From the NCBI GenBank assembly GCA_040954595.2, contig CM082585.2, positions 5,580,001 through 5,644,000 of the forward strand: a stretch of 64,000 nt of DNA, written 5' to 3'. The notes under the pieces were generated by a model. It was not told where the DNA came from. It did not search any database and saw only the letters and a program-made list of their open reading frames with translations. A program made the translations under genes and the position numbers. This DNA is from Balanoglossus misakiensis (lineage: Eukaryota > Hemichordata). Shown here one piece after another: positions 62,945 through 64,000 of this stretch. Each line of letters begins with the position of its first letter. Position 1 is the stretch's first letter.

Positions 62945-64000
62945 GTAAGATTCAATCAATGTTTCATTTCGAAAAAAAAATAATAAGGCTCACAGCACAA
63001 GAGCCTTCAAAGCTTCAGAATTGAAGTATCAAGCACCATGATTTCCCTGTACACAAGGACTACTAGTCCCCAAACCTCAATAAAATGACACAGCATTGAA
63101 AACTCCATGGTCAAACCACAGTATTTGTGGTGAAGAACCTTCATTATTAAACCACACACCAAGGCCTAACCCCTGAGGGGAAACCACAATGTCAAAGCAC
63201 AGTGACAAAGACCTTGATTTTCCACGTACATGTACTACTGTAAAACACTTTATTTTTGCGAGTTAAAATTTTCGCGATATCGAGAGAGGCTGCACTGTTT
63301 TGCGAGTATTAATTTTCGCATTCTCTTATTTCATTCACTGCATCGTTATCTTGAAAAAAACATTTACGCGACTTTTTTATTTTCACGCTATTTTGGCTCT
63401 CGCGTATTTTGCGAAAATTTATTGCTCGCGAAAATAAAGTGTTTTACAGTATATCAGCCTTACTGGTTAAAAGAATATGAGGAGTTCAACAGTATCGCCA
63501 GCAACAGCTAACCAGTCAGATTTTGCACACCGCTTTTCTTGATACAACACCAGATTCTATAGAATGTGGTTTTAGTGAACAAAGAAAGAAATTTCACTGA
63601 ATTTTTTTATCAACAAGCTAAATACATGAATGATATAATGAGCCAAAATAAATATTATGACTAGTTTTTTCTGCAGGCAGGGCATTCAGACAATATTATT
63701 TTTTTTAAAATTCATTTTAACTTGCTTATTATTTATGCTGAATTGAAAATAGGACTTGTCAAAACTTGCCAAGTAGATTGTACAGCGTAAACAGAAATAT
63801 TCCACCATTTCAAATTTGTAGGATTTTGGGCATGTTAAATCTCATTACAATAGTCTGAATGTACATAGTTTGATTTTGAATGAATATCACAAAATGTGAC
63901 TTTGTATTAGATCTTATGTTTCTGTCGATCAGAAAACCAGAAACAATTTGATTTTTCTCATCGTCTCCTTAGTACATATTTTCCATTCTGGGAAACTTAC
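62945..64000. other. RB1 intron 9, unfinished at the window end
   Basis: After the exon 9 donor the DNA is AT-rich. It holds the TA-bounded MITE at 63236-63451 and no recognisable pocket-domain exon before 64000. Confidence 0.6.
63236..63451 (+). mobile_element. 216-bp TA-bounded MITE, copy B (after RB1 exon 9)
   Basis: The ends TACTGTAAAACACTTTATTT and AAATAAAGTGTTTTACAGTA form a near-perfect inverted repeat of about 27 bp, reaching CGAG/CTCG. The interior shares long stretches with the element at 56112 in the opposite orientation (CTGCATCGTTATC, CTCGCGTATTTTGCGAAAA). No transposase is coded. Confidence 0.85.

Overview
This window is animal nuclear DNA. Genes are split into short exons with GT/AG introns, coding blocks lie kilobases apart, and the non-coding DNA is AT-rich and full of microsatellites, foldback elements and short inverted-repeat transposons. 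Protein content (RFC4, TFIIF beta, profilin, NCK, a tandem-FYVE protein, RB) and repeat style suggest a marine invertebrate, probably a deuterostome such as a hemichordate, echinoderm or amphioxus. I cannot fix the species from the sequence alone, and no prokaryotic or viral genes were seen.

Layout: (1) 1338-5386, minus strand: RFC4, complete, 10 coding exons. (2) 6011-8990, plus strand: GTF2F2 (RAP30), complete, 8 exons. It is head-to-head with RFC4 across about 620 bp that carries an E2F-like site. (3) 8991-17573: long AT-rich intergenic DNA with no supported gene. (4) 17574-21612, plus: profilin, complete, 3 exons. (5) 26573-28114, minus: NCK adaptor (SH3-SH3-SH3-SH2) in two coding exons, convergent with profilin. 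An 11.8-kb 5'UTR intron probably leads to a non-coding first exon near 39915-40150. That intron holds a decayed 0.9-kb hAT element. (6) 40.4-43.2 kb: intergenic DNA with two inverted copies of a tRNA-derived SINE-like element. (7) 43182-49148, plus: a 617-residue protein with two FYVE-type zinc fingers, 12 exons. (8) 49.7-51.4 kb: a repeat element containing about 238-bp tandem units. (9) 53160 to the window end, plus: the N-terminal half of a retinoblastoma protein (RB1), 9 exons, cut by the window edge before the pocket.

All exon chains were built by hand from reading frame, splice consensus and family similarity. For every complete gene the exon lengths sum to a whole number of codons. The genes do not form a pathway unit: they cover DNA replication (RFC4), transcription initiation (GTF2F2), actin dynamics (profilin, NCK), endosomal phosphoinositide binding (FYVE protein) and cell-cycle control (RB1). 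The least ordinary content is the tandem-FYVE protein, a duplicated exon-end plus splice donor in RB1, several TTAA-bounded inverted-repeat families, the hAT relic with subterminal repeats, and the 49.7-51.4 kb element whose units carry nuclear-receptor-like direct repeats.
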